A stretch of 64,000 nucleotides of DNA, taken from assembly GCF_003217095.1 (NCBI RefSeq), contig NZ_QJSR01000001.1, positions 1,278,009 through 1,342,008 of the forward strand, read 5' to 3'. The DNA comes from Rhizobium sp. PP-CC-3A-592. Lineage in GTDB: Bacteria > Pseudomonadota > Alphaproteobacteria > Rhizobiales > Rhizobiaceae. This document shows, piece after piece, positions 56,772 through 64,000 of this stretch. The notes beneath the pieces were generated by a model, which was given only the letters and a program-made list of their open reading frames with translations, did no database searches and was not told the DNA's origin. Numbering within the stretch: position 1 is the first letter of the stretch; each line of letters starts with the position of its first letter. The translations under genes were made by a program, and so were the position numbers.

Positions 56772-58862
56772 ATGGACGCCAAAGTCAATCAATACGCGGT
56801 CGAGCCGGGATCGTGGCATACGCTCGGGGCAACGCCCGACAAGGACGGCGTCAATTTCGCGATCTTCTCGGCACATGCCGAACGCATCGAACTTTGCCTC
56901 TTCGATGACAGTGGTGCCGTCGAGGTCGCCCGCATCGAACTCCCCGAATACACGAACGAGATTTGGCACGGCTACATCCCCGGCCTGAAGCCCGGCGCTC
57001 TCTATGCCTATCGCGTCCACGGACCGTTTGATCCTGAGCGAGGGCATCGCTTCAATCCGAACAAGCTTCTCGTGGACCCCTACGCGCGCGAACTGGTCGG
57101 TGATGTGGACTGGTCGAAGGCGCATTTCGCCTATGACATGGACGCCGAGACCGACAAGGACCTGACCTTCAACACGCTCGACAGCGCGTCGGTGACGCCG
57201 AAGGGTCGCGTCATCGATCCGAAGACCTATGACTGGAAGGGCGATCGGGGCCCGATCATCCCCTGGTCGAAAACGATCTTCTACGAAACGCACGTGAAGG
57301 GCTTTACCAAGCTGCACCCGGCCATTCCGGAAAACATGCGTGGCACCTTCGACGGCATGGGCCACAAGGCGGCCGTCGATTATCTGAAGAGCCTCGGCAT
57401 CACCTCGGTCGAACTGTTGCCGACCCACTTCTTCCCCGACGACAGCATGCTGGTCGATAAGGGCCTCCACAATTACTGGGGCTACAATACGCTCGGCTTC
57501 TTCGCACCCGCCACGCGCTACTACGGTCCCCGCGCTCTGGATGGCTTCCGGGACATGGTTCGGGCCCTGCATGATGGCGGGCTCGAGGTCATTCTCGACG
57601 TGGTCTACAACCACACGGCGGAAGGCAACGAGCTCGGGCCGACGCTGTCCTTCAAGGGCATCGACAACTTCTCCTACTACCGCACCCTGCCCGACAATCA
57701 CCGCTACTACATCAACGACACCGGCACCGGGAATACGGTCAACACGTCGCACCCCCGCGTGCTGCAGATGGTGACGGATTCTTTGCGCTACTGGGTCGAG
57801 GAGATGCATGTCGATGGTTTCCGCTTCGACCTCGGCACCATTCTCGGCCGCGAGCCGGAAGGTTTCGACGAGCGCGGCGGCTTCTTCGATGCGGTCTCGC
57901 AGGATCCGGTTCTCTCCAAGGTCAAGCTCGTCGGCGAACCCTGGGACATCGGTCCCGGCGGCTATCAAGTCGGTGGATTCCCGCCCGGATGGGCCGAGTG
58001 GAACGATAAATATCGCGACACGGTCCGCGATTACTGGATGGACACGGACGGCACGGCGCCGGATTTTGCCGCGCGCCTGTTCGGCTCGGGCGATATCTAC
58101 GACCTTCGCGGCCGGCGCCCCTGGGCGAGCGTCAACTTCGTTGCCGCGCATGATGGCTTCACCATCAACGATCTCGTTTCCTACAACGAGAAGCACAACG
58201 ATGCGAACGGCGAAGACAACAAGGACGGCCACGGCGACAACCGCAGCTTCAACTACGGCGCCGAGGGTCCGACCGAAGACGAGACCATCAACGCCACGCG
58301 CGAACGCCAGAAGCGGAACTTCCTCGCCACGCTGCTGCTGTCGCACGGCACGCCGATGATCCTTGGCGGCGACGAGTTCGGCCGCAGCCAGATGGGCAAC
58401 AATAACGGCTACTGCCAGGACAGCGATATCAGCTGGATTCACTGGGAGAACCTGCCGCCAAGCGCCGACGTGCTGCGCGACTTCGTTCGCCGGCTGACGA
58501 CGCTGCGCGCAACCCAGCCGCTGCTGCACCGCGAGAACTGGCGTGACGGCATGGTCATCACCTGGCTGAATGCCGGCGGCGGCGAGCAGACCGACGAGCA
58601 GTGGCAGGATGGCGGCGGCACCACCATCGGCGCCCTGATCTCGCGCGACGATCTGGTCGGCAAGGACGGCGTCTGGTCGCATATTCTGATGATCTTCAAC
58701 CCGCATGATGGCGTCGTTCCCTTCGCCCTTCCCGAGTCGCCCAGCGGCAACTGGGCTCTCGAACTGACGACCGACGATCCGGCTGTCGAAGCGCAGCCTG
58801 TGGATGCGGCAGAAGCGTTCGACATGCAGGCCCGCAGCCTTGCGGTCTTCCGCCCGGCCTGA
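56772..58862 (+). CDS. glgX: Glycogen debranching enzyme GlgX
   Basis: GH13 isoamylase-type enzyme that removes side chains from phosphorylase-trimmed glycogen. It has 696 residues. The N-terminal CBM48 domain (ATPDKDGVNFAIFSAHAERI) precedes the barrel with LDVVYNHTAEGNELGPTLSF, nucleophile Asp in VDGFRFDLGTILGRE, acid Glu in VKLVGEPWDIGPGGYQVG, and NFVAAHDGFTINDLVSYNEK. ATG 56772 has GGGGAC upstream. It converges on glgA, separated by a double terminator. glgB, glgC and glgP are not in the window. Confidence 0.96.
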   Translation: MDAKVNQYAVEPGSWHTLGATPDKDGVNFAIFSAHAERIELCLFDDSGAVEVARIELPEYTNEIWHGYIPGLKPGALYAYRVHGPFDPERGHRFNPNKLLVDPYARELVGDVDWSKAHFAYDMDAETDKDLTFNTLDSASVTPKGRVIDPKTYDWKGDRGPIIPWSKTIFYETHVKGFTKLHPAIPENMRGTFDGMGHKAAVDYLKSLGITSVELLPTHFFPDDSMLVDKGLHNYWGYNTLGFFAPATRYYGPRALDGFRDMVRALHDGGLEVILDVVYNHTAEGNELGPTLSFKGIDNFSYYRTLPDNHRYYINDTGTGNTVNTSHPRVLQMVTDSLRYWVEEMHVDGFRFDLGTILGREPEGFDERGGFFDAVSQDPVLSKVKLVGEPWDIGPGGYQVGGFPPGWAEWNDKYRDTVRDYWMDTDGTAPDFAARLFGSGDIYDLRGRRPWASVNFVAAHDGFTINDLVSYNEKHNDANGEDNKDGHGDNRSFNYGAEGPTEDETINATRERQKRNFLATLLLSHGTPMILGGDEFGRSQMGNNNGYCQDSDISWIHWENLPPSADVLRDFVRRLTTLRATQPLLHRENWRDGMVITWLNAGGGEQTDEQWQDGGGTTIGALISRDDLVGKDGVWSHILMIFNPHDGVVPFALPESPSGNWALELTTDDPAVEAQPVDAAEAFDMQARSLAVFRPA

Positions 58863-58870
58863 TCATCTGA

Positions 58871-58947
58871 AACCGGCCTGCACTTCGCAGGCCGGTTCAC
58901 TTACCGAACAAGAAAAAAGCCGGTTTGACAGAAGGTCAGGCCGGCTT
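58871..58947. terminator. Double (bidirectional) terminator between glgX and glgA
   Basis: First hairpin: AACCGGCCTGC (58871-58881) pairs perfectly with GCAGGCCGGTT (58887-58897), loop ACTTC. Second hairpin: AAGCCGG (58917-58923) with CCGGCTT (58941-58947), flanked by an A-run on the left and CTTT on the right, so it can work for both convergent genes. Confidence 0.85.
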
Positions 58948-58976
58948 CTTTCGTTCGATGCGATGGTCTCTTAGGA

Positions 58977-60434
58977 TCAGGCGGTCGCCTTTTGCGCCTT
59001 TGCGATCACCTTGCCATACAGTTCCACATATTGCTCGGCGCTGCGCTCCCAGGAGAAGTTGGCCTTCATGCCCTGGTTCTGCAGGCGGGCCCATTTCTTC
59101 GGGTCGCGATAGGCGTGGAAGGCCCGGTGGATGGCGAGGCGGAGATTGTCGCTGGTCGCAGGATGGAACTGGAAACCGGTGGCAACGCGCGCGGACATGG
59201 CGGCGTCGTTGGCGTCGATGATCGTCTCAGACAGGCCGCCCGTGCGGGAAACGACGGGTACGGCACCATAGCGCAGGGCATAGAGCTGCGTCAGGCCGCA
59301 GGGCTCGAAGCGGGAGGGCTGGATGATGATATCCGTGCCGCCATGCACGAGATGCGCCGTTTCCTCGTCATAGCCGATGCGGACACCGATTTTGCCGGGA
59401 TGCCGCCCGGCAGTGAGCAGAAGCTGGGTTTCGATGTCCTTCGAGCCCTTGCCGAGCACGATCAGCTTGCCGCCAAGCGCCGCAATCTCCTCCGCGACCT
59501 CGGCCAGCATGTCGCCGCCCTTCTGCCAGGTGAGGCGGGTGACGGCGGCGAGAACAGGTCCGGGGGTCGCGTCCAGCCGGAATGTCTCAAGCAGCCGGGC
59601 CCGGTTGATGCCCCGGTTGCGGATGTGACGGACGTCGTATCGTGCCGGCAGATAGGGGTCGGTTGCAGGATCCCAGATCTCGCTGTCGATGCCGTTGACG
59701 ATGCCGGTAAAGGTATCGAGACGCGAGAGAAGCGCGCCTTCCATGCCCATTCCGAGCTCCGGCGAAACGATCTCGCGCGCATAGGTCGGGCTGACGGTGG
59801 TGATCGCGCTCGCGGTGCGGATGCCGCCCTTGAGATAGCTCATGTCGCCGTAATATTCGAGGCAATCGATCGACAGCGCCGCAGGCGGAAGACCGATATC
59901 CTTCAGGTGGGTGGCGGAATACTGGCCCTGAAATGCGAGGTTATGGATGGTGAGAACCGACGGGATCGCCCGCGCATTGGCGGAGTAGTGCATGTAGACG
60001 GAGGTCAGCGCCGTCTGCCAGTCATGGGTGTGCACGAGATCGGGCGTCCAGTCCGGCAGAAGCCCGCCTGCGACGGCCGAGGCCACGTAGGAGAGAACGG
60101 CAAAACGCTTCCAGTTGTCGGGATGATCGATGCCATCCTCGCCGACATAGGGGCCGCCGGGACGATCATAGAGCGACGGTGCGTTCAGCACGAGAAGATC
60201 GAGACCCTGGCATTCCGCTTCGAGCAACCAGGCGGGATTACCGAAGAGATCCGGGAAGAAATGCACCGGTCGCGCATCGCGCACTTCGGCGAGAACGGAG
60301 GTATAGCCGGGGATCAGGCTGCGGGTGCGATACCCGTGCGCAGAGAGCACTTTCGGCAGTGCCCCGGTCACGTCGGCAAGGCCGCCGGTCTTGATGAGGG
60401 GGAAGATTTCCGACGTCACAGACAGTACGTTCAC
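58977..60434 (-). CDS. glgA: Glycogen synthase GlgA (ADP-glucose, GT5)
   Basis: Elongates alpha-1,4-glucan from ADP-glucose. It has 485 residues from GTG 60434, giving the usual family start VNVLSVTSEIFPLIKTGGLAD with the donor-binding KTGG. Further motifs are HTHDWQTALTSVYMHY, the TRLTWQKGGDM hinge and RFEPCGLTQLYALRYGAVP with the catalytic Glu. An AGAGGA site lies about 11 bases before the GTG; the frame is open upstream to 60551. It is usually in a glgBC operon in rhizobia, but here it stands with glgX only. Confidence 0.95.
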   Translation of the reverse strand: MNVLSVTSEIFPLIKTGGLADVTGALPKVLSAHGYRTRSLIPGYTSVLAEVRDARPVHFFPDLFGNPAWLLEAECQGLDLLVLNAPSLYDRPGGPYVGEDGIDHPDNWKRFAVLSYVASAVAGGLLPDWTPDLVHTHDWQTALTSVYMHYSANARAIPSVLTIHNLAFQGQYSATHLKDIGLPPAALSIDCLEYYGDMSYLKGGIRTASAITTVSPTYAREIVSPELGMGMEGALLSRLDTFTGIVNGIDSEIWDPATDPYLPARYDVRHIRNRGINRARLLETFRLDATPGPVLAAVTRLTWQKGGDMLAEVAEEIAALGGKLIVLGKGSKDIETQLLLTAGRHPGKIGVRIGYDEETAHLVHGGTDIIIQPSRFEPCGLTQLYALRYGAVPVVSRTGGLSETIIDANDAAMSARVATGFQFHPATSDNLRLAIHRAFHAYRDPKKWARLQNQGMKANFSWERSAEQYVELYGKVIAKAQKATA

Positions 60435-60678
60435 GCAGGTCACGTTCCTCTTTGCAATCCGGTGGGATTGCCGGCTGAAATGGAGGTCGGGAGAAAAGCG
60501 AAACACCTCTTGCTCCGATGATGGAGGAAAGCGGACCCCGTGTCCGCACAAATATTGCAGAGCAGGTGAGAAACTTGTGCAGTGCGAATGGGAGGCGCAC
60601 CGCGTGCGCGGAATATCGGACGGAAGCCGTCGCCGCGAGAAGAATCAGGCACCGGGCAAGGCCGGCGCCTGTGCGGTC

Positions 60679-60951
60679 TCAGACCGTCTTTCGCTTGCGC
60701 TTGGCGCCGGGATTTCCGGCAGCGCCGCCGTCCACAACCGACAGCGGAGGCTTTGCCTTATCGGCATTTACAGGCTTGTCGACAGGTGCGGCTTCGTCCT
60801 CAGGCTCACCGAGCACGGAGGTGTTTTCGGCATTGGCAAGCTCCTGATAGGCTTGGCCCCAATGCTCGTCATGCCGACCTTCCGGCCGGCCTTCGGATTC
60901 CCACAAGGCATAAGCCCGCTTCTTGATCAGGTCTTCGTCTTTCTCGGTCAT
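60679..60951 (-). CDS. DUF2934 family protein
   Basis: 90-residue cytoplasmic protein. The N-terminal half is the DUF2934 signature (DLIKKRAYALWESEGRPEGR and HDEHWGQAYQEL), found in many rhizobia, often near glycogen or trehalose genes. The C-terminal half is a disordered Ala/Pro/Lys tail ending in a basic cluster (GAKRKRKTV). The function is unknown. It is upstream of glgA on the same strand with a 244-base gap. Confidence 0.85.
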   Translation of the reverse strand: MTEKDEDLIKKRAYALWESEGRPEGRHDEHWGQAYQELANAENTSVLGEPEDEAAPVDKPVNADKAKPPLSVVDGGAAGNPGAKRKRKTV

Positions 60952-61238
60952 GGCCTTCTCCCTTTGATAATCGGACTACCGCCACTCCCAAATCAGGGAG
61001 GGTCAATTTGGTTCCAGATCAGACAGAAATTTTCCGTATTCCGGCGCTCTTTCAGAGGGAGCGACGAAGGTCCTTGGAGACAGAGTGTCCGCGTGGCCGT
61101 TGCGGTCGACACGACGGCTGGATGACGGTCGAAACCGCCCTATCTAGCGCTCACGGATCGTCTCGGCGCAGGCCCTTATCGCCGACGCGAAGAATCCGCC
61201 AAGTCACTGCCGCAACATGCGGCTTTCCGGAGTGTGTC
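60952..61238. other. Intergenic region between DUF2934 gene and secreted-protein gene
   Basis: 287 bases between divergent genes. A plus-strand frame is open through it into the secreted-protein gene, but its translation has no family features and the signal peptide begins only at 61239. I see no clear promoter or RNA. Confidence 0.4.
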
Positions 61239-61625
61239 ATGAGAAAACGGATTGTTCTAGCTATTGCTGCCGCATCGGCTTTTGCCGGCCTGTCGCCAGC
61301 CGCCGCGCAAACGCCCAAGATCGAGGACGTTTGCGTCCAGGTCGCAAAGCACCTGCTTCTTGCCGAGACCTTCCAGACCGGCGTCGTCCAGTCCTTTCCG
61401 GAACTGAAGCCGCCGGGCGCCCGCCTCACCTTCTCCACCCGCGAAGGCGTCGAGAAGAAGGATATGGTGGATTCCATCGAGTGCGAATTCCAGAACACCG
61501 CCGCACCGTTCGACCTGCAGCGCTTCTGCGTGTCCAGCACCTGCTATGGCCCGAACGAGCGCAACGAGGCCAACAAGCGCCGCTTCGAAGAGGTTCGCGC
61601 GCTTCTGAAACGCGACGACCTTTAG
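61239..61625 (+). CDS. Small secreted protein with four cysteines
   Basis: 128 residues from ATG 61239. A signal peptide (MRKRIVLAIAAASAFAGLSP) ends near AAAQ/TPK. The mature part of about 105 residues contains four Cys (VCVQ, ECEF, FCVSSTC), enough for two disulfides, so it is probably periplasmic. A charged C-terminal helix (ERNEANKRRFEEVRALLKRD) follows. No known family recognised. It is transcribed alone, with a terminator right after it. Confidence 0.75.
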   Translation: MRKRIVLAIAAASAFAGLSPAAAQTPKIEDVCVQVAKHLLLAETFQTGVVQSFPELKPPGARLTFSTREGVEKKDMVDSIECEFQNTAAPFDLQRFCVSSTCYGPNERNEANKRRFEEVRALLKRDDL

Positions 61626-61633
61626 TTCAACGC

Positions 61634-61672
61634 AAAGCGCTATCGCGACCCCGCCGCGATGGCGCTTTCTTT
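61634..61672. terminator. Intrinsic terminator after the secreted-protein gene
   Basis: AAAGCGC-T-ATCGCG (61634-61647) pairs with CGCGAT-G-GCGCTTT (61655-61668), loop ACCCCGC, then CTTT. It lies between convergent genes and is flanked by A on the left, so it may also serve the tetR side. Confidence 0.8.
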
Positions 61673-61705
61673 CGAACGATATCTAGGGATGAGGCGGCGA
61701 CCGCT

Positions 61706-62365
61706 TCAGGACGTGCCGACGCCGAAAGCCGTCAGCGTGTTGCGGCAGGCGCGCTGGAAACACTGGGCGGGGCCTTCGAGGCCTGAGGCCTGACGGCTGA
61801 CGCGGGCGCCTTCCAGCAAGAGGAGCAAGGTATCGGCAAGGGTCTCGGGCTCCTCGATGCCCGTCCGCCGGCAGAGATCCGTCAGCTTTTCGCGCTGCAG
61901 GATCTTGAAGGTCTCGATGACGGCATGGGCCGGATGGCCCGCCTCCTTGAGTTCCACCGCGGCATTGGCAATGTCGCAACCGAACTGGTCGCGCTGGAGA
62001 CAATCCGAAAGGGCCGTCACCCAGGCACCAAGCTGGGCTTTCGCATCATCGGGAAACCGCGTCTCGATGTCCGCCCACATCGCGCCGCTCTTTTCGGAGG
62101 TCACGCGCAGCGTCTCGCAGACGAGGTCGTCCTTGGAGCCGAAATGCCGGTAGAGCGTCATCTTGTTGGTCGAAGCCGCCTCGGCGATCGCATCGACGCC
62201 GATGCCGCGGATGCCGTGCTGGCGAAACAGTTCGCAGGCCGTCGTGACGATACGGTCACGCGGAGCGACCTTTGCGGAGGACAGACCGGGGGGCGATGTC
62301 GATTCCTGGTCCGGCTTCACAGTAGAGCCACGTTTGGCGTTTTTATTCACGACAGCGATTGACAT
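61706..62365 (-). CDS. TetR-family transcriptional regulator
   Basis: 219-residue repressor-type protein. A 33-residue variable lead is followed by the helix-turn-helix (ACELFRQHGIRGIGVDAIAE and ASTNKMTLYRHFGSKDDL), then the ligand domain (TALSDCLQRDQFGCDIANAA) typical of the group annotated as TetR/AcrR. It diverges from a small gene, with GTAACA/TGTTAC half-sites in the shared 121-base gap, so it probably regulates both. The ligand is unknown. Confidence 0.9.
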   Translation of the reverse strand: MSIAVVNKNAKRGSTVKPDQESTSPPGLSSAKVAPRDRIVTTACELFRQHGIRGIGVDAIAEAASTNKMTLYRHFGSKDDLVCETLRVTSEKSGAMWADIETRFPDDAKAQLGAWVTALSDCLQRDQFGCDIANAAVELKEAGHPAHAVIETFKILQREKLTDLCRRTGIEEPETLADTLLLLLEGARVSRQASGLEGPAQCFQRACRNTLTAFGVGTS

Positions 62366-62379
62366 GGGTGTGACCGTTC

Positions 62380-62411
62380 GGTAACAAATGACGTGTTACT
62401 TACCGGTAACA
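62380..62411. promoter_or_regulatory. Probable operator of the TetR regulator
   Basis: Three half-sites: GGTAACA (62380-62386), TGTTAC (62394-62399) and GGTAACA (62405-62411). They form GTAACA-N7-TGTTAC and, partly overlapping, the perfect palindrome TTACCGGTAA (62400-62409). It lies 15-46 bases before the tetR start and 75-105 bases before the divergent small gene. Confidence 0.6.
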
Positions 62412-62486
62412 CACTAAAGCATTTCGGTCAAGGACAGGTCCAACCCCTGCCTGGCCTCGACTGTGGACGACACGAAGGAGAAGGCC

Positions 62487-62753
62487 ATGAACATGGCACA
62501 TGACGATCTGACCCTGAACGAGGTGCTGACCGATCCGATGATCCGCGCCGTGATGCGGGCCGATGGCGTGACCTCCTCGCAGTTCAAGACGCTGCTCTAT
62601 TCGGCAGCGAACGCGCTGGAGCATGCCAAGCCCGAACCGGGCGGCGCCCGCACCCATGCGGCCAAGCTTCTGGCGGCGCCGAAACGCCGCTTGCTCGCCA
62701 TGGTGCATCCGCTGGCGGTGCGCTCCGGCTCCGCCTGCGCTGCCTGCTACTAA
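62487..62753 (+). CDS. Small hypothetical protein with Cys-rich tail
   Basis: 88 residues from ATG 62487, which follows AAGGAGAAG; the frame is open to GTG 62463. Helical body: HDDLTLNEVLTDPMIRAVMR, then ADGVTSSQFKTLLYSAANAL. The protein ends in SGSACAACY, a CxxC pair three residues from... the end of the chain with Tyr last. Not a recognised family; similar short proteins seem common in Rhizobiaceae. It is opposite the TetR gene and shares its operator region. Confidence 0.7.
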   Translation: MNMAHDDLTLNEVLTDPMIRAVMRADGVTSSQFKTLLYSAANALEHAKPEPGGARTHAAKLLAAPKRRLLAMVHPLAVRSGSACAACY

Positions 62754-62819
62754 ACTGCACCCGATCCACGGGTTTGGCTTCGATCGAGCCGGTCTGTGAG
62801 ACGCGCCCCGTTCCCGGGC

Positions 62820-62870
62820 GACACGAAAACGCGACCGGAAGGACCTCCTCCGGTCGGGTTTTTCGTGTCT
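62820..62870. terminator. Bidirectional intrinsic terminator
   Basis: GACCGGA (62833-62839) pairs with TCCGGTC (62849-62855), followed by GGGTTTTT. Outer arms CACGAAAA and TTTTTCGTG extend the stem, giving A- and T-runs on both sides. It suits termination of both the plus-strand small gene and minus-strand pncB. Confidence 0.85.
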
Positions 62871-62887
62871 GCTGCAGGGTGATGCCG

Positions 62888-64000
62888 TCAGACGCGGACG
62901 GCGAGTTCCTCGAAGTCCTGCGTTCCGAAGAATTTCAGATAGCGTTCCACCTCGGCCGGGTCGCCCGTCGCCTTGCGGGGGTTATCGGACAGTTTAACGG
63001 CCGGGCGGCCATTGGCGTCGATGACCTTGCAGACGATGGAGATCGGGTTCAGCCCGCTGACCTCCGTCGGCGCGCAATCGGCAAAGTCGTTGGTGAGGTT
63101 GGTACCCCAGCCGAAGCTCATGCGCACCCTCCCCTCGAAATGCCGGTAGGTCTTGACGATCATCTCGACATCGAGCCCGTCGGAGAAGATCAGCAGCTTT
63201 TCCCTCGGGTCGCGGCCATGGGCTCGCCACCAGTCGAGGATGCGCTCGCCACCCTCGATCGGCGGGGCGCTGTCGGGGCGGAAGCCGGTCCAGTCCGCGA
63301 CCCAGTCGGGCGCATTCTTGAGGAAAGCCGCCGTTCCGAAGGCATCCGGCAGGACGATCAGCAGGTTGCCGCCATAAAGACGGTTCCAGTCCTGCAGGAC
63401 CTTGTAGGGTGCATCCGCAAGTTCGGCATCGGTCTTGGCAAGGGCTGCCGCCACCATCGGCAGTTCATGGGCATTGGTGCCGAGCGCCTCGAGATCGGTA
63501 TCCATGGCGAGGAGCACGTTGCTGGTGCCGGAGAAAGACTCGCCGATACCTTCCTTCAACGCCTCGACGCACCAGCGCTGCCACAGAAACGAATGACGAC
63601 GGCGTGTGCCGAAATCGGAGATACGCAGGTCGGGAACGGCCCGCAGCTGCTCCACCTTCGACCACATCTTCGCCTTGGCGCGGGCATAGAGCACGTCGAG
63701 TGCAAAGGGGCCCATGCCCTTCATGGCCGTGCGCGAGCGCAGCTCGTTGACGATGGCGAGAGCCGGGATTTCCCACATGCTCGTATGCGTCCACTTGCCG
63801 GGAAAGGTCAGCTCGTACTGGCCGTGGCGGCGCGAGAGCTCGTAGTCCGGCAGCTGGAAATCGGCGAGCCAGGCGAGGAAGTCGGGCGAAAAGATCTGCT
63901 TGCGACCATAGAAGGTGTTACCGGCGAGCCAGATCATCTCCTTCTTGGTGAAGCGAATCGTGCGGACGTGATCCAGCTGCTCGCGCAGTTCCTGCTCGTC
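62888..64000 (-). CDS. pncB: Nicotinate phosphoribosyltransferase, partial (N terminus beyond window)
   Basis: Makes nicotinate mononucleotide from nicotinate and PRPP with ATP, in NAD salvage. The frame enters from the right edge ([20 protein letters not shown]) and 370 residues are present of the usual 434 or so; about 64 N-terminal residues lie outside. Seen are [11 protein letters not shown], the region [20 protein letters not shown] with the phosphorylated His in GTNAHELPM, and [13 protein letters not shown] then [12 protein letters not shown] at the PRPP site. ATG 63937 is internal, not the start. Confidence 0.96.
   Translation of the reverse strand, partial: DEQELREQLDHVRTIRFTKKEMIWLAGNTFYGRKQIFSPDFLAWLADFQLPDYELSRRHGQYELTFPGKWTHTSMWEIPALAIVNELRSRTAMKGMGPFALDVLYARAKAKMWSKVEQLRAVPDLRISDFGTRRRHSFLWQRWCVEALKEGIGESFSGTSNVLLAMDTDLEALGTNAHELPMVAAALAKTDAELADAPYKVLQDWNRLYGGNLLIVLPDAFGTAAFLKNAPDWVADWTGFRPDSAPPIEGGERILDWWRAHGRDPREKLLIFSDGLDVEMIVKTYRHFEGRVRMSFGWGTNLTNDFADCAPTEVSGLNPISIVCKVIDANGRPAVKLSDNPRKATGDPAEVERYLKFFGTQDFEELAVRV

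Overview
This is a GC-rich, gene-dense chromosomal window from an alphaproteobacterium of the Rhizobiaceae (Rhizobium/Agrobacterium/Sinorhizobium group). The gene orders glnD-mutS-tme-olsB, lptC-lptA-lptB-rpoN-hpf-ptsN and grpE-hrcA-rph-rdgB-hemW are typical of that family. The ornithine-lipid enzyme OlsB, a RIME-like intergenic repeat and a rhizobial K-antigen-type capsule locus point the same way. I saw no rRNA, tRNA, CRISPR array, transposase or phage gene.

Layout. Positions 1-30,350 hold core functions: nitrogen signalling (glnD, incomplete at the left edge), mismatch repair (mutS), NADP-type malic enzyme (tme), ornithine lipid synthesis (olsB), a hybrid sensor kinase, lspA, two RNA methyltransferases, a CoxG-like protein, LapA, IhfB, SppA, the Lpt export genes, sigma-54 with its hpf/ptsN partners, an SDR/aldonolactone-oxidase pair, the heat-shock genes grpE/hrcA, RNase PH, RdgB, HemW and an M29 aminopeptidase. 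Positions 30,420-42,846 are an accessory surface-polysaccharide locus. It has an ABC-2 permease (KpsM type), a KpsE-type inner-membrane protein, a Wza/KpsD-type outer-membrane protein, three related polysaccharide pyruvyl transferases, two glycosyltransferases, a KpsC/LpsZ-like protein and a KpsT-type ATPase with several degenerate motifs. Permease and ATPase lie 6.3 kb apart on opposite strands. A class III nucleotide cyclase follows.

Positions 44,374-50,962 hold the most distinctive locus: a GntR-family regulator diverging from a RuBisCO-like protein, a DUF1537 sugar-acid kinase, a Gfo/Idh/MocA dehydrogenase and a 648-residue protein. This set matches the oxidative D-apiose pathway (OiaX or OiaT, OiaK, ApsD, ApnL). 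The D-apionate oxidoisomerase and a transporter are not in the window. Two near-palindromic sites sharing an identical 15-mer lie ahead of the two transcription units and are probably the regulator's operators.

Positions 51,050-64,000 hold gamma-glutamyltransferase, an MhqO/MhqD-like pair, trehalose and glycogen enzymes (treZ, glgX, glgA), a DUF2934 protein, a small secreted protein, a TetR regulator diverging from a small Cys-tailed protein, and pncB, whose start lies beyond the right edge. Several good intrinsic terminators separate these units.

All functions are read from motifs, domain order and gene context. Start codons were moved downstream where a Shine-Dalgarno match, family length or overlap with a neighbour favoured it.
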